Below are positions 35,988 to 50,900 of a stretch of 64,000 bases of DNA, piece after piece (position 1 is the stretch's first letter; every line of letters begins with the position of its first letter). The notes beneath the pieces are model-generated. The model had not been told where the DNA came from. It did no database searches and worked only from the letters and a program-made list of their open reading frames with translations. Source of the stretch: Sabellastarte sp. h YS-2021. Taxonomy: Eukaryota > Annelida > Polychaeta > Sabellida > Sabellidae. Location: the NCBI GenBank assembly GCA_964017235.1, contig OZ024938.1, forward strand, positions 47,032,332 to 47,096,331, read 5' to 3'. A program made the translations under genes and the position numbers.

Positions 35988-38900
35988 ATGGCAGACAGTG
36001 GTATGCTGTACAGAAAATTGGGGACAACGGATATGGTGGTATCATCTGTGTCATTTGGTAATATGTCTAACTTATAATCCCAATAATCTGTTAATTTTTC
36101 TCTAGGCCTTGTCAATTAGTATCGAGGTCCTCGGTGGCCCAGTGGTTAGTAAGTTTGGCATCTAATCATAGGCTGTCACCTCTGTGCGGTTGGGCTCCCA
36201 CAAGTGACAATGTTGTGGACCTGTCCCAGTATAACCCTGGCTGTTGAATGGGACGTAAAACCCCTGACTTTGACAATTAGTACTTGACATATAAAATGAG
36301 TACTGGACCACCAGATACTGTTTTCCTAGTATGTGCAGTCACTTCTGGTGTTGACAGTCGTGTTTGTTTTGCAATGGTTGAATAGACACTTTATTGGTCT
36401 GCCTTTGTGGCTCTTTATGGGTCTTTGTCACTTCCATAGTGGCTTTTGTATTTCAAAAGCTTTTGTGTATACACGCGTGAGTGGAAGTACAGTAGACGCC
36501 CACATGTAAATATTTACGTTTTTTATCAGTAATAGTAATAATAATAATAACAATAGAAGGATAACATGGCAATATGTATCATTGCTGTTTCATTGTAGTG
36601 TAAGTAGCTTTACTTATAGTTCCATATAATAGGCAAGGCTCCTCAGTTACTATTTTTGTCGCCTCCGCCAATGATGTTTCAAATTCATAACTGTTTAATT
36701 GTCTGTCTGTCACATTAGTTTGTTGGCAGAATTACTTAAATACTAGTCACTACAGGTTGGATCTTCATGACAAAAATGAGAAGATGGGTCTTGGTCCCAC
36801 TTAGATCCCGTTAACTTTTGAGAGTGGTGTGGATCACCACCTGGATACAAATGATGTCAGAGATCCAGATTTTCCCATTTACTTATTATTCAGCAGTTTT
36901 GCTAAATAGAAAAGAGAGAAAAGATTCTGATATAAGCTATACATGCTTTGGTGGATGTATGTGCTCTATGAGTGCTCTCACTTATATTCTCATGTCCCAA
37001 ATTATGGACACCCACATGTTTATATTTTCAGTATGTTTTTTTGTTCGGAAAGACAGCCACTGATTGAAAACAGATTGTAACGGCTTATCATAGTAGTTTG
37101 ACCAAGCATTTGCCATTGTTAACTTTCCCAATTGATCATTTGGCTTAAATTTGTCACTCTGGCCAATGTGGGGTTTCTGCTCAGCTACCCAAGTTCGTCA
37201 CTTGCAATTTTGTTCACAATATTAAAACCTCTTCACAATTATCTTTCATTTTAGAGTTGTACATCATCCTTATTTGCAACTTTTCCACTTATTTCAGCCT
37301 CAATAATACATGTCCTTAACAGTTTTAAGGCTGGCAGGTGACAAACTTGGGTAGGCGATGATCTTCAAGTGGGTAGCTGAGCAGTACTGCGGCATCATGA
37401 CTAACATGATGGCCCTTTTCCTCCCAGGACCTGGGTTTAATTTTCTCTGCAAGATCTGAAGTGAGAAAGCTTGTAGCTGCCTGCTGCTGCCCGATTGTTT
37501 TCAGTGCAGAATCTTAACCAACTAGTATGCACTGCTCTCCTCCACCCTTTCAACTGTACCGTGTAATATGACACATGTAAACCTGAATCAATCCACATGT
37601 TAGTGCCAAATAAAGTGTTATGAGGAGAGAGCCTTAACCTAGGTTTCATCGTATTCTTTCAACTGTCTCTGTAGTGGGGACCTCCCTGTTATGTCTCTTT
37701 GAATTTTTGTGGATTTTTTGTTTCCTGATTGTTGTGCCTTAGAATCTGTCTCATTATGGAGATAAAGCATTATAAAAGTCCTATTGTAATTAGAATTATG
37801 AGCTGACCTATATAATAATTATGATACATGGCCAAGTCTGTCATAGTCACATCAAAAGTTTATTTTGAAATGTTTAGTTTACTTAAAAGTATGCAATTTA
37901 TATAGTTAATGGCTCTGTTTTGAGATGCAACCGTCAAGTGTATATAAATCATGAGGTACACAAAGAATATGTTTACTTTTGAAATCGAAAATTGTTATGC
38001 CTCCTGTATGTTGATGTTATTGCAAAACATAAAATTGTAATTTATTTGTAATTTTAATCAGTGTAATCAGTTGGAGTTCTTACTGGCTAGCTCAAGGTAT
38101 AAACATGGCATTAGTCAAATGGGATATGTTAGAAAGTGTAACCAGATCCAAGTATGATAACTAATTTTACTGTGAATTCATTCAGTTGTAGAGGTTTGAG
38201 AGAAAAAATGAAAAGATTATCATTTTTCAAATCACAAAGGAATAACATTACTGCAAGAAACACATTCTTGTAAGGAAGACAAAAATAAGTGGGAAAAAAA
38301 TTTAATTGTAAAATTTGTTACTCTCATGGGACATCCAATAGTACAGGTGTTGCAATTTTAATTCCATCAAATATTGATGTTGATATCAATATTCTTAAAA
38401 TTACGACAGATTACAAATGGTAGAATTTTGCTATTTCACTGTGAAATAGAAAAATCAATATACGTTATTGTATATATCTATGCACCTACTAAGGATGACA
38501 CAAAAGCTCAAAATGCATTGCTAAATGAACTTATACAGTTAATTGAAGAGTATAGCGGCAACCCTTTAATTATTGGTGGTGAGTGGTGATATAACATATG
38601 CCTTGATAACAATAAAGATAAAAAGGGAGGTACCCCAGACAAGGAATCAGTCTATAGGGAGAATCTACATAACTTTATGGAAGAATTTTGTTTATCGGAA
38701 ATATGGCGCATTAGGAATCCAGATAAAATACAATTTTTGGAGAAATAGTGGACCTAAAGTTTTTAATTAGTACAGTCAAGATTAGACTTTTGGTTAATCT
38801 CTAATTTTCTAGAATATGATGTAACTAAATGTTGTATTTAACCTGGACTGCTATCTGATCACAGTATATTGAAACTGTCATTGAACTTGACTGAAACCCA

Positions 38901-41900
38901 AGGCAGAGGCAGAGGGACTTGGAAATTTAACAATAATTTGTTAAAAGACTTCAAGTATATTGACCTTGTTAAAAAACAGGTTAAGTCCGTAAAAGAAATT
39001 TTTTTTGAAGATAAGAGAGTCCAATGAGAATTCTTGAAATGTCAAATTAGATCTGAAACTGTATTTTTTGCTTGCAACAAAGCAAAACAATTGAGGCATG
39101 AAGAAAAAACATAACAAGATAAAATACAAACTTTAGAAACATCTCTAGATGCCAATAACGAAGAACAAATCTCGGAATACAATCAATTAAGAGAAGATTA
39201 GGAAAACCTTCGAGAAATCAAAACTAAAGGTGCTATAATAAGATCGAAGGCGCAATTAGTAGAAGAGGGCGAAAAAAACTCCAAATACTTTTTTATCTCC
39301 CGCCCGGCTATTTAACTTATAAATTAATAAAAAACCAAAAGAATTATATAAACTTAAAAGTTCAGAGATATACTAGGAATTAGTAAACAATAAAGTTAAA
39401 GTACCAACTGCACTGTACACTTGGATTGACATATTTCCATTCTTAGAAAAACTAGAATGGTCTGAAATTTTTCGCCTGGCACATGAAATAAGTAAAGAAC
39501 CTTATTTACAAAGTTTCCAATTCAAAATCTTACACATGACCGTCGACTGTGGGTATAATCTTTTTAAGTGGAATCTTGCTGATTCTGCTGTTTGCAATTA
39601 CTGTAATTTGTGTATAGATACTGTTGAACATCATCTCTACTACTGTGTTGTAAGACTTTTGGTTGAAAGTCTCTGACTGGGCTGAATTCTTTTATGAGGG
39701 AAAGTTTTAGTCTTTCAATATGTGAAGTGCTTCTTGGTATCATTAAAAACGTCTACAACTGACACTCATTATTACACTCACAATTATGTTATCATACTTG
39801 GCAAGTGGTTTATTAATTGAAAAAAATATTAAAGAAAGGATTTGGTTTTCAGATTATATTGCACATGTCAAAAATAAAGTTAGAATTCTGAAAGAATCAT
39901 TTACAGTGACTAACAATGTGAATGTATTTAAACAAAGGTATGTAATACTATATAACCATTTATGTGACTGATTTATATATTAATTTGTGTAACTTATGTA
40001 ACCTCTGTTTTGTAACAACCATCTACTAAAGAGGCTAATAAAAGAATAAACAAATAAAAAAAATTATGATACATGGCCATTTCTTGTAAGTGTGGGAAAA
40101 TACTGTCTCATAATACTAGCTTTATATTGTCATTAGAAGAAAGAAAACACTTTTAGTCTTTATTACTTGTCTTCTGTGTAGGTGCCTCATCCCTGGGAAG
40201 TGTGTTCCATGACACCAAGGAGTCTGAGTCCATTCAAGTGGTCCACAAGGCCTTGGATCTGGGCATAAACTACATTGACACGGCACCCTGGTATGGACAC
40301 AGGAAGGCTGAATCTGTACTGGGAAAGGTAAGTGCAGCAGAAAGTCTTTGATAAAAGGCAGCAGACTTGCTAGTGAAAGATTGTGTTATATTGGTGCATA
40401 CGAGTACCTAAATATCTTAGATTTCTGGGAATTTTTCCACAAAGCATGACAGATAGTGGTGTCTTACTTATGCTTATTTCTGATTGTGTCCCAATCAGAA
40501 GATCCCCAGATTGAGTCATATTAGTTTGTTCTTGGTTTTTGTGTTTATATTTTACTTACTTGCAAGATAAGTAATGGTTCTAACACATGAATCCGATACT
40601 GTAATGGTGAAGAATTTAAATGAAACTATTTAATTATTGATATTCTTTAAATTCATTGTGGTAACCCTGGACCTCTCATAAAACTAGCCTAGCGAGTTCA
40701 GACAGAAGTGGACATAGTGGAGATCTGGTAATCCACAGCTGCCACAAGGCACTGCTGAGGTCCACCTTTAAAAACACCCCACAAATTAACATTTGGACAG
40801 ATACCATATGATCAAATATGAGCCCTCTATACGCTGCAGATAATGGTGCAATTTTTACCCCACAGCCCTAAAAATAAGGGCTGTTGGGGTATTGTTTTCA
40901 CACATGGTGTCCGGATGGGCGGGTGGGTGGGCAGCAGGAAGAAGTTTGTCCGGCCTGTATCTCAGAAACCATAAGGTGTAGGAAGTTGATACTTGGTAGG
41001 GACATTGGTTAGGAGGTGTAGGTGTGCAACGTCATGGTCTGACTTTGATTTGACCTTTGACCTTGCTGTAGTGACCTTGACCTATAAAATCTTGTCCGGG
41101 CTATATCTTGGAAACCGTAAGGTGTAGGAAGTTGATTCTTAGTAGGGACATTGGTTAGGAGGTGTAGGTGTGTAACGTTATGGTCTGACCAGGATTTGAC
41201 CTTTGATCTTTCCGTAGTGACCTTGACCTATAAAATTTTGTCCGGGCTATATCTCGGAAACTGTGAGGTGTAGGAAGTTGATACTTACTAGGGACATTGG
41301 TTAGGGGCTGTAGGTGTGCAACATCATGGTGTGACCTTGATTTGACCTTTGACCTTGTCGTAGTGACCTTGACCTTTAAAATCTTGTTGCACCTTTGGAT
41401 CTGTCTTTTGATGCAAATTATGCACTGTTAAAATCATATTAGAGTTCATTAAGAATTTTACTTTTACGACTTCCCATTGTAACAGATGGTATTTCATCAA
41501 GTGAGCCACAAATTTTGCTCCAACACCACACATAAACATTCATTGAATGTATTACCACTTCTGTATGCATGGTAATATTCAAAACATCTAAACCATAATT
41601 CGGCCATGCCAGATGTAAAGTACATGCATTATCTTTTTCATAGACAGTATTTTCTCTATTTAAACATTGTTTGGACCTTTATATAACTGACCGTGCTCTG
41701 AAAGTATCCTGAACTTTGTACTGATACAGTACTTCTATATCTCATGGTGTTAAAAATATTTCCCTAGGCTGTGGGGTACGGGCATCTCTGATGCTATTTT
41801 TTTTAAATGAATAAGGATATTCTGTTAATTTTAAGTGGAGCCCTGTATTATGTGTATAACTACAGGTATAGCTGTACAACCCCATAGTGGCATTGTAACA

Positions 41901-44900
41901 TTGAACGTCCATGTTGTGATTAATATTTTGAATTTAAATCATATTAACAACTTTATATTGTATTCTTCTATTACCAAACTGTCAAATGATATGCGTTATA
42001 ATTAACTGTTGCAGTATATTTTGTTACGTTTGCTTCAAAGTTTTATATTTTAATAAATAGTTTCTATTATCTGCCGTTTTACCACAAATAACAGAAATAC
42101 CAGGTAATGCCCGTTTTGTAAACAAGTAGAAGCAGTTTTCCCTGACCTCCAACAAAGAAATATAAGGCGTTGACTGGTAGGCAGTCACTTACTGGTAGAA
42201 ATTCACTATAAGAAAAATAACTTTTAAGGTTTTCATTATGACACTATGTTGTTATTTATTTGAATTTGTATAATATCGTGTTACTTTGAATTTGTATAAT
42301 CACATAGAAGAAACCCTATCAAGAATTTTAAGTATTTATAGTAAGTATAGTATAGTAAGACCTTCCTGAAATGATTTAGTAAGACCTTGCTGAAATGATT
42401 TAAATATAACATAAAGTTGAAATGATCTACAATGAAAGGTGATGTTTTTGTTCCAATTCATCCCTTAGTCAGGACCACAATTCTCTGAATTAGCTTATCA
42501 ATAACTTTTACAGCTGGTCCAAGTGCCCATTAAACACTTTAGTCTACAATAATTTGACACTAGCTTCCACAATTAATGTGACACTGTTTATTTAAGGCTT
42601 TGCAAGGCATTCCGAGGGAGAAGTACTTCCTGGCAACTAAAGTAGGTCGCTATGACCCAGATCCACTTCATCGGTTTGACTTCTCAGCAGAGAAAACCCT
42701 CGCAAGTGTGGATGAAAGTCTGTCCAGAATGGGAGTGGACTATGTGGATGTTATACAGGTAAAAAATTAACAAGCTACTGCTGTATTATATCAAGTCAAA
42801 TGGACACATCATTACCATATGTGCTTGAATTTGGTTTATCAAATGTAGTTTATACATGCCATTAGTCTATATTCTAATATTTTAAATTGTGATGTAAAGG
42901 GTTAAAATATTTTAACTATCATGGTAATATTTTAAATTGTGATGTAAAGGGTTAAAATATTTTAAAATATAATAGAGTGTATTACTATGCTGTTAAAATG
43001 TGCTAATGGTGTGTTAGTCATGTAACCCTAAACTACCTTAAAAGCGGTCCAATGTGATTGTCATTAGACCAAAATGGTCATATTTGTACCATGATTGTTT
43101 TCTCAATTTGACCAGATTGTAACTGCTATGAAACCTATCCACATCCCACAAGTTTGAGGGCTTTATCCTACCCCCAAATATGGACCATGCCCATCATGTT
43201 ATGTTCTAAACTGGGGGGTTATATGTATCAGATGTTATACCAAATTGGTGTTTTGTAGAAGTTGATCTGTATTAATTACATACCCATCAGTATTTAAGCA
43301 TGTATGAACATGTATGACAGAGTTAACACATTTGCAGCAAAAAGTTGATTTGGTCTTTAGTCATCAAATACACAATAAGCCGATCATATTTTTAAGGATT
43401 GTAACACAGTTTGGAACCACAATATGGCCAGGTGAAACATGTTAAATTCTCAATTAATGTCATATTCTTAATAACTCCAGATTTCCCCTTAAGTTTGCTT
43501 CCTGAACACTCTGAAAATGGAGTTATGTGCAAATTATTGGTAACACAACTAGCTGTTCTGTCAGCTCTTAAGGTTAGACGCATAATCGTGTTGATAACTT
43601 TTATTTCATTACTCCCTTTTACATAAATGACTGTTCTTGTTTAAGAATTTTCTGTCTTTCAAACAAAACATTACTTTCTCAGCATATTTTTATCATAGAA
43701 GCTGTACTGTATGAACTTTTGTTCTGAGAGGACATATTGTGTATTTAGCTTTACTTCTCATAGTACTGTGGGATGCAAAAGAAAATAATGGAAAATTTGT
43801 TTAAGTTTATAGCCTGGTGAGAAATATATTAACTATTAGTTGATATCTTCTGTAATAATCAAAAGGTTAATTGATATATCTCCCCCAGTCTGTTTAGCAG
43901 CTATGTCATTGATAAATTTTGACATAAATACATAAATAAATTCAATGTTATTGGTTTCACTACATCTTAGATAGCTTAATTATTGCTGGATATATAGTTA
44001 TGCTATTAGTAATGCTATTACATGCTTCAGATCAACTCCTACAAAACACCAGTTTGGTACAACATTTACGAAGTTCAGTTTGACTGGTACACACTAATGA
44101 TGTTGGAGAAACAATATTAGAACCAAAACACCAAAATATATCAATTAACAAATACTTGCAATTCACAGGTTCATGATATGGAATTTGCACCAAACCTGGA
44201 CATCATAGTCAATGAGACTTTACCTGCTCTTCAGAAGGTGAAGGATTCTGGGAAGGCACGATACATTGGCATCACTGGATATCCACTGGAAAACTTCAGG
44301 TTTTTATCAAAGATATAATTGAGACAGTACAGTAAATCTCATATTGAATCCAATGAAGCTGTTAACCTCTTTAACCAAAACTCGAGTCACTAGAATTTCC
44401 TTTTAACTTGAAATAATACAATGACCTTGGAGAGCCATTTTCATCAGAATATACACTGCTATATGGAATTGCTGTTTAAAGGGGCAAGTTTCCATATTGG
44501 TTCCAAAATCCTATTGAATTTTAATTCTGGCATACTTTGAGGCATTATCTGCAAGAGTAAAACCCAATTGGCTGCTGCAGTATTACAATTTGTCTATTTG
44601 ACAGTAAAACTCTCTGTAAATCCTTCTGTTCACAGCAGCAGAGCAGTTTTATATGTTTGTTATTTATGTGACAGTTGCCATGTATATTTTAAGATGTTTA
44701 ATTTAGTGTCATATGTGACAGACAACTAAATTGTTTTAAAATGCTCTTTGACCTCTCTCGAGTTTGGAGTTTCTACAGAAAATAATTTGTTGATCCGAGC
44801 ATATTTGAACTGACCACTCTATGTTATGATCTACTGCAGTGAGCAAACAACTATAAGCAGTTCAAGTAACATGTAATTCTGTGACAAGTAATTTTGGAAA

Positions 44901-47900
44901 GATCCACAAGTGTTGAGACAAGGCAGGTGTCTCTGCGGTAATGAAGAAGTAACTACATATTTTCTATCGCATAATGATAATTGAATTGGTTTGTGGTGTT
45001 GCACCTTAGAGTCTGCCTTGGAGAGATTGATTGCTATAAAAGTCTAGAATAGAATAGAATAAATATAGAACTGTATATATTTATCCAAAAAGAAGATTTA
45101 GAAAAAGACTAGATCTAAATAAGACTATGGTATGTGCAAAATCATCTGCGCATGCTCATGGTACCAAAATCAGAGGCAAAAATTTTAAACAGTTTAAAAC
45201 TTCTGTGGGACTCACAAGGTAATGGACGGTTCACCACAGACTCGCAAGTTTGCAAATGGATGTCCAATGGCAATCCAAGGACAGGGATGCTTCACCAAAC
45301 ACTGCCTATGGCGGGTGATACTGCCTGTAGTGTGAAAGGGGTATTAACAAGTTGTACTGAAACTACTGTACAGTCTACTTCTGGTCTGAGGTTTTTGTGT
45401 AATTTTACAGGACCATACTGGAGAGAACTAGAGTACCAGTGGATACAGTTCTCACCTACTGCAGGTACTCCATAAATGACACCTCACTGAATGAGTACCT
45501 GGAGTACTTTAAAGTGAGTACACATCATTCATAAGGTTTCTGCTTGTTCATATATCCACTTGGTATCAGTTCCCTTTATCACTCAGTATATAGGGGCAGA
45601 ATTTCATGTACATTCATCTTCTTAATTTACTCTTATGTAGAACTAGTTCCAAAGAAAATGGAAAAGGTTTCAGAGTAAAATTTTTTTAAAGTGTATGTTC
45701 AATGTATCTTTTTATTTGACATACAACATCCTCCATGACAACCAAATGACAAAATTATTAATGCTACCTGATTTCAGGAAAGCTTTAGTATTCAATTTAT
45801 TAAAAATTTATTGATATATTCTTAAAATTTCCTGGAATCAAAATTATTCTTAAACATTTCTCATTGTTATAAAAATTCAAAGAGAATAAATAATTTTAAG
45901 AATGCTAGTGACTGTGGGCCCAGTCAACATATGTCGTATTACGGTACCATTTGTTCACTTTTGGCCACTTCTACAAGAAAATCATGGACTTTGAATCTTT
46001 TTTTAACAGACTTTGCTATTACTCTCACATGATTTGGAAATAAATTATCAACTTTTAGAAAACCAATAGCTTGCAGTTAATTTGAACATTAGACCCCTAT
46101 TTCAAGGTCAAAATAGGCTAACTAAAATGCCTGCACTTTGTGATATCATAATATCTGAACATTAGCTGCACAAAAAATAACATTCCAAAAGCTAAAGCAA
46201 GATATTTCCTATCATTGTCACCATATTTCCTTATTGTGATATTTCCAACCTTTTGTGTCATAGAGTCATGCCATACAATAGGACTGTATGACTGAATTAC
46301 TCCTAACCATTTTGAAGCTATCAGGCACTCTACTATATTTTCTTTCCAACATATTGCTTTTCACCAATTATTTGTATCAGAGCAGCCACTTTTAAAGTTT
46401 CACGGAGTATGTCAAATCATTTGCATATTCATCATTATATGACAACAGCTTGAAGACATTTGGCCTTGTAGAACTGTATTTAACTTCTCTCAAAGAATGC
46501 CAAACAACTTGTTGCAGATGACCATAACTCAGAGACGAATATCTTTCATTGTTATTAGCCTAAGAGGTTTGGAATGTGAGAATAATATATAGGAAATCAT
46601 GGGATGGGTACCTAGTGCTGTGGCCAAATTGGACCATGACCCCCTTGTTCAACGCCAAACAAGGAAACCCAAACTAAAAATGGCCTATATCTCATTATTG
46701 TTCCTGTAGTTTCCATTGCGAAACCAAGTTATATGAAATCATAAGCTGGGTATCCTTTGATATGGTCACTTTTGACCTCGGGCTCCTTGGTCAGGGTCCA
46801 ATGTGGCCAGCCTAAGGGTTGGAACATTTGGCATTCTATTGAGATAGAGGTCTGGGGTATGAAAACAACCAAAAGGGGTACACTCTAAACTCGGATCTCT
46901 GTCCAACTTGGAATTCCAGTCAGACAAAGTGGTGATAGCGGCCATGGGGTTGGGGGTGGTCAGCGACGATTGGGGGAGAGTGGCGGCAGTGACGAAGGGG
47001 AGTTGGCCAACAGTGATTGCCAAAGTAAATAGCACTCTATTGTTTTCAGATATTGCTAGAAAACCCCCACAAAATTGTATGGTCTCATGTTTCTTCATTA
47101 ATATTAATCAATGTGATGTTGGGTTAAAACTCCATGGTTGGATCTCTTTGTATTTTTAAATTATTGCTAGAAAACACCAGTTGCCTCATGTTTCCTCATC
47201 GGGTGTACAACCCATTCAGTTGTGCACCCAAATTCAACTCATTACTTAATGAGGAAATGTGAGGACCTTTAGGTGGTTTTTCTAGCAAGATTTTATAAGT
47301 AAAAAGACATCCTGGCCATCTCTGCTTGACTTGGACAAGCACTGTTGGCAAACTCCCCTTTGTTATTGCTACCCACTCTTTCAGGGATCAACATGTATAT
47401 ATAGCTGTGGAATTTTGGAATCTTAAAACAGCTTAATAGCATGTTGTATTCTGTGAATGTTTTGTGGAGTTATATATTACCTCTAACTTCTAATAGTCAG
47501 TTATTTAAAATGAGTTTTAGTAAAGTACTTGGTTCTATTTTCCATCTTCTATGTGTTTGGTGATTATTTTGTATTCTAGTCTTGTAAATGTTTGTTTTTA
47601 TAATAATTACACTTTACTTGTATTTGGCCCTTTTGCTACAGTGTAAGTATACGTTAGCCATTAGCAAAACCAAAATCAAATTTCAATGATAATGGAGGTT
47701 CTGGTTAATTTTTGGCCTCAAGGAATTCAGTGACACTAATAAATTATGCTTGGGAGATTCCACGTTGACACCATGTTTTGTCAGAATTATTGATTGAGTT
47801 AAATTTGTTTTTCTGCAGTTTTATTAGTTCGGGGCAATCACCACAATATATGTGAGGTTGGGAGAGGTATCAGTTGGGTGTAGCTCTGTGAGAGGTTCTT

Positions 47901-50900
47901 GTTGTGGTAATCCTTGAAGATATTGAATTTATTGAAAACACTGCAAATACTTTGAACTTCTTCTGCTGTCTCTTGGAGTCCATTATATTGTTCATAAATG
48001 TTCATAATATTCTTTTTTTTATATGTTTCTCCTTAAACTCACCTTACTTTATTACACAGATTAATTTATTATTTCATTTTAATCATTGCACATTTTTCAT
48101 TGATTCATTTTATTATTCATATTTCTAAAGAATCAAATGTTCACTTTTCATTCTATCACTTTATTTATTTCAAGTTCTATTTACAAGTCAGTCAGTTAGA
48201 CTGTCAGTCCTGCTCAGTGTTTAATCAACAAAAGAGATTGAGTTTAGACAGAACTCAAACAGCTGATCAAAGAGAGCCAGAAAGACTCAGCATGTGTTTT
48301 ACATACTGGGCATTGTTTAGCCTGCTTGTACCGTGGGTTGGTTTTACTGGATGAGACAATATAGTTAAATTGTAAGACGCATAGCATTTTGTAGGTGTGT
48401 GATATAAATATTGCAGTATCAACCAAATAATATGTTGTACATACTGATATGTTTGCATTCTGCATACATCAAATTACAATAAAGCAATATAAAGAAGCTA
48501 CTATAGTTATTTGTTTTCTTTTTCATATCGATTCCACAGTCTAAAGGAGTGGGATTGATCAATGCTTCCCCTTTATCAATGGGCTTGTTGACCAACAGAG
48601 GACCAGCAGACTGGCACCCGGCCACACCAAATATCAGACAGGCCTGTAAACAGGCTGCTCAGTACTGTCAGGTAAGATTTAACTTTAGATAAGTGAGAAT
48701 TATATATATTGATATTTACTAAATCATTTCATACACCTTTGAGCTGAAAATTTTCAAAATTTATGCTGAACATGTCAGTTTCAATATTGTTTCCATTCAA
48801 GAAATCATGAAGCAGTGTTTTCAAAATATAGTTGTCTTTGTAACAAAGGTCAAAGTTATGGTTTTATGTCCAATGTAATAACTTTCAAAGAAATATTGTC
48901 TTAATGTTATGATATTTTTAAACACTAGGCATACACTAACATAACCTATTTCGGCATATGAGTAGCTATTACTTGATGTTTTTGTTGGCATGGTTGTTGC
49001 CATAGGGAGATGGAGTTTGATGTGGTTGTTTCCTCTGCTGTGTTCTGGATAAGCTATGTATAATATAGTAATGTGCTCATTTATAACTAGAATGAGCTCC
49101 CTACATCAGCAAACCATGCATTCTCCATAAGTAGACACAGATTAGTCTGAATGGTTGTCCCTGGACATCAGTGAACAAAATCAACAGCTACCCTCCCCTG
49201 TCCGAGACTGGTAACTACTCTCACGGACCTAGGTCTTTCTATGGTTATAGGTCCTGTAACTTAAGAGAACTATTCATACATTTTTCTAATGTTTAAATTT
49301 ATGATAGTTTTACTTTTTATTTTTTGGCATTATGAAAAAAACCCACTAAACCATGTACTGTTTTGGACTAACCACTTTGAATTAAGCTACATTGAAATAC
49401 AGAATGGTAACATTTTTAAGTTGCAGGTTTGCTGGACCTTGAAAACTTTTCAGTAAACTTTTTAATATATCTGATTGTTCTGTTCTAGTATTTATTGATC
49501 ATTAATTATTCATTGGTTGTTTATTTATTGGACTTTCTAACCATATTAGGTAAGTCTAAATAATGGAACTTGTATTTAATAGAGTATATACAAGTTATGG
49601 TACACAGAACCTAAACATGGTATGTGTATGATAAGGTTCTCTGTGGTGAGCTGGTGATGCACAATACAGCTTAACTAGTTTATATGAAAAATTACCCAAG
49701 AGACTCAATTACAGAAACCCTTTAAGAATTAGTGATATATAAAAGTCATAAAGAAAATTCCTTTCTAGGAATATGGGCTACTACAAAATTTTTTGAGTGG
49801 TCCATTAGAGATACTGATAACAAGGCCTTTTTTGGTAAACATCATTTTGTGTTTTACATCAAGATTACATAAATACAGGAACTGCAGGAAGGCCTGGTGT
49901 GAGTTGGTGGTGCCAAATTTCAAGTTGTCGATGCGGTGATGAGAAGTTTGTAGAGGGACTAATAAGTTGGTTGCACCGAGTTCTTGGGGAGATGATGAAT
50001 TGGTTGGTGATAAATTTGTACCTGCCAACAAATTTGAATAAAACCTTGTGAAATCTTAAAATTGTGGGCTCTTATATTATCTTGTGTATTGATGATTTAT
50101 TACTATTGTTTCAGGAACGCAATGTGGACATTTCTAGACTCGCGATGTACTTCTCCCATTCCTGTAAGGATGTACACACAACACTCTTCAGCACATCCAG
50201 GTATCATTCACTGTAATAACAGTTGGTTTTAAAATTTTGTTCTAATGGCTTCTGATCCAACACCCTGTCTCACTTTTCCATTGGGTATAACCAATAACTC
50301 TTTCAGACGAGTATGAACATGTCAGTCAGTCTCTTAATGCATTTATATGCATCTGGCAAAGTTTACAAGTCTTGTTTTGTTGGACTTCGCGAGCTGCAGA
50401 GGATCAGACAGTACCTACCAAAGACGTTGGCTGTCTCGGCAGCAAATACACTTGTCAGTAGCAGACTGGATTACTGTAATTCACTATACCAGTGTTTATC
50501 TAAAAGTAACTTAATAAGATTGCAGTGTCTGCAAAATGTGTTAGTACGAGTTGTCATGGGTTCTTGTAAGTGGACCCACATCACGCCTGTACTGAAGTCT
50601 CTACACTGGCTCTCTGTCAAAGAGAGAATCACTTTTAAAACTGCAACACTCATTTACAAACATTTGGATTCTGGCCTACTACAGTATTTTCATGAATACA
50701 TAAATTATTTTACACACTTTGTTAATACCAGATGTGCTGTTGCAACAAAGAAATACTGACCCCCAGGTTCACAAGTCTAAAAGTCATTTTGATAGATTGT
50801 TTACACAACGAAGGTTGCAAGAGTTGGGAGAATAACATTTTTATTGCATAAAACGTACTTACATAATCCCAACAAATGCTTACGTGACCTACCGTTCGGT

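Noticed and set aside
45134-45475. 113-residue open frame
   Set aside because: It runs through a Harbinger end and across exon 5 of gene 3 in the wrong phase.
46766-47159. Overlapping open frames of 110 and 83 residues
   Set aside because: They lie in repeat-derived intron DNA, and no domain or splice support is visible.
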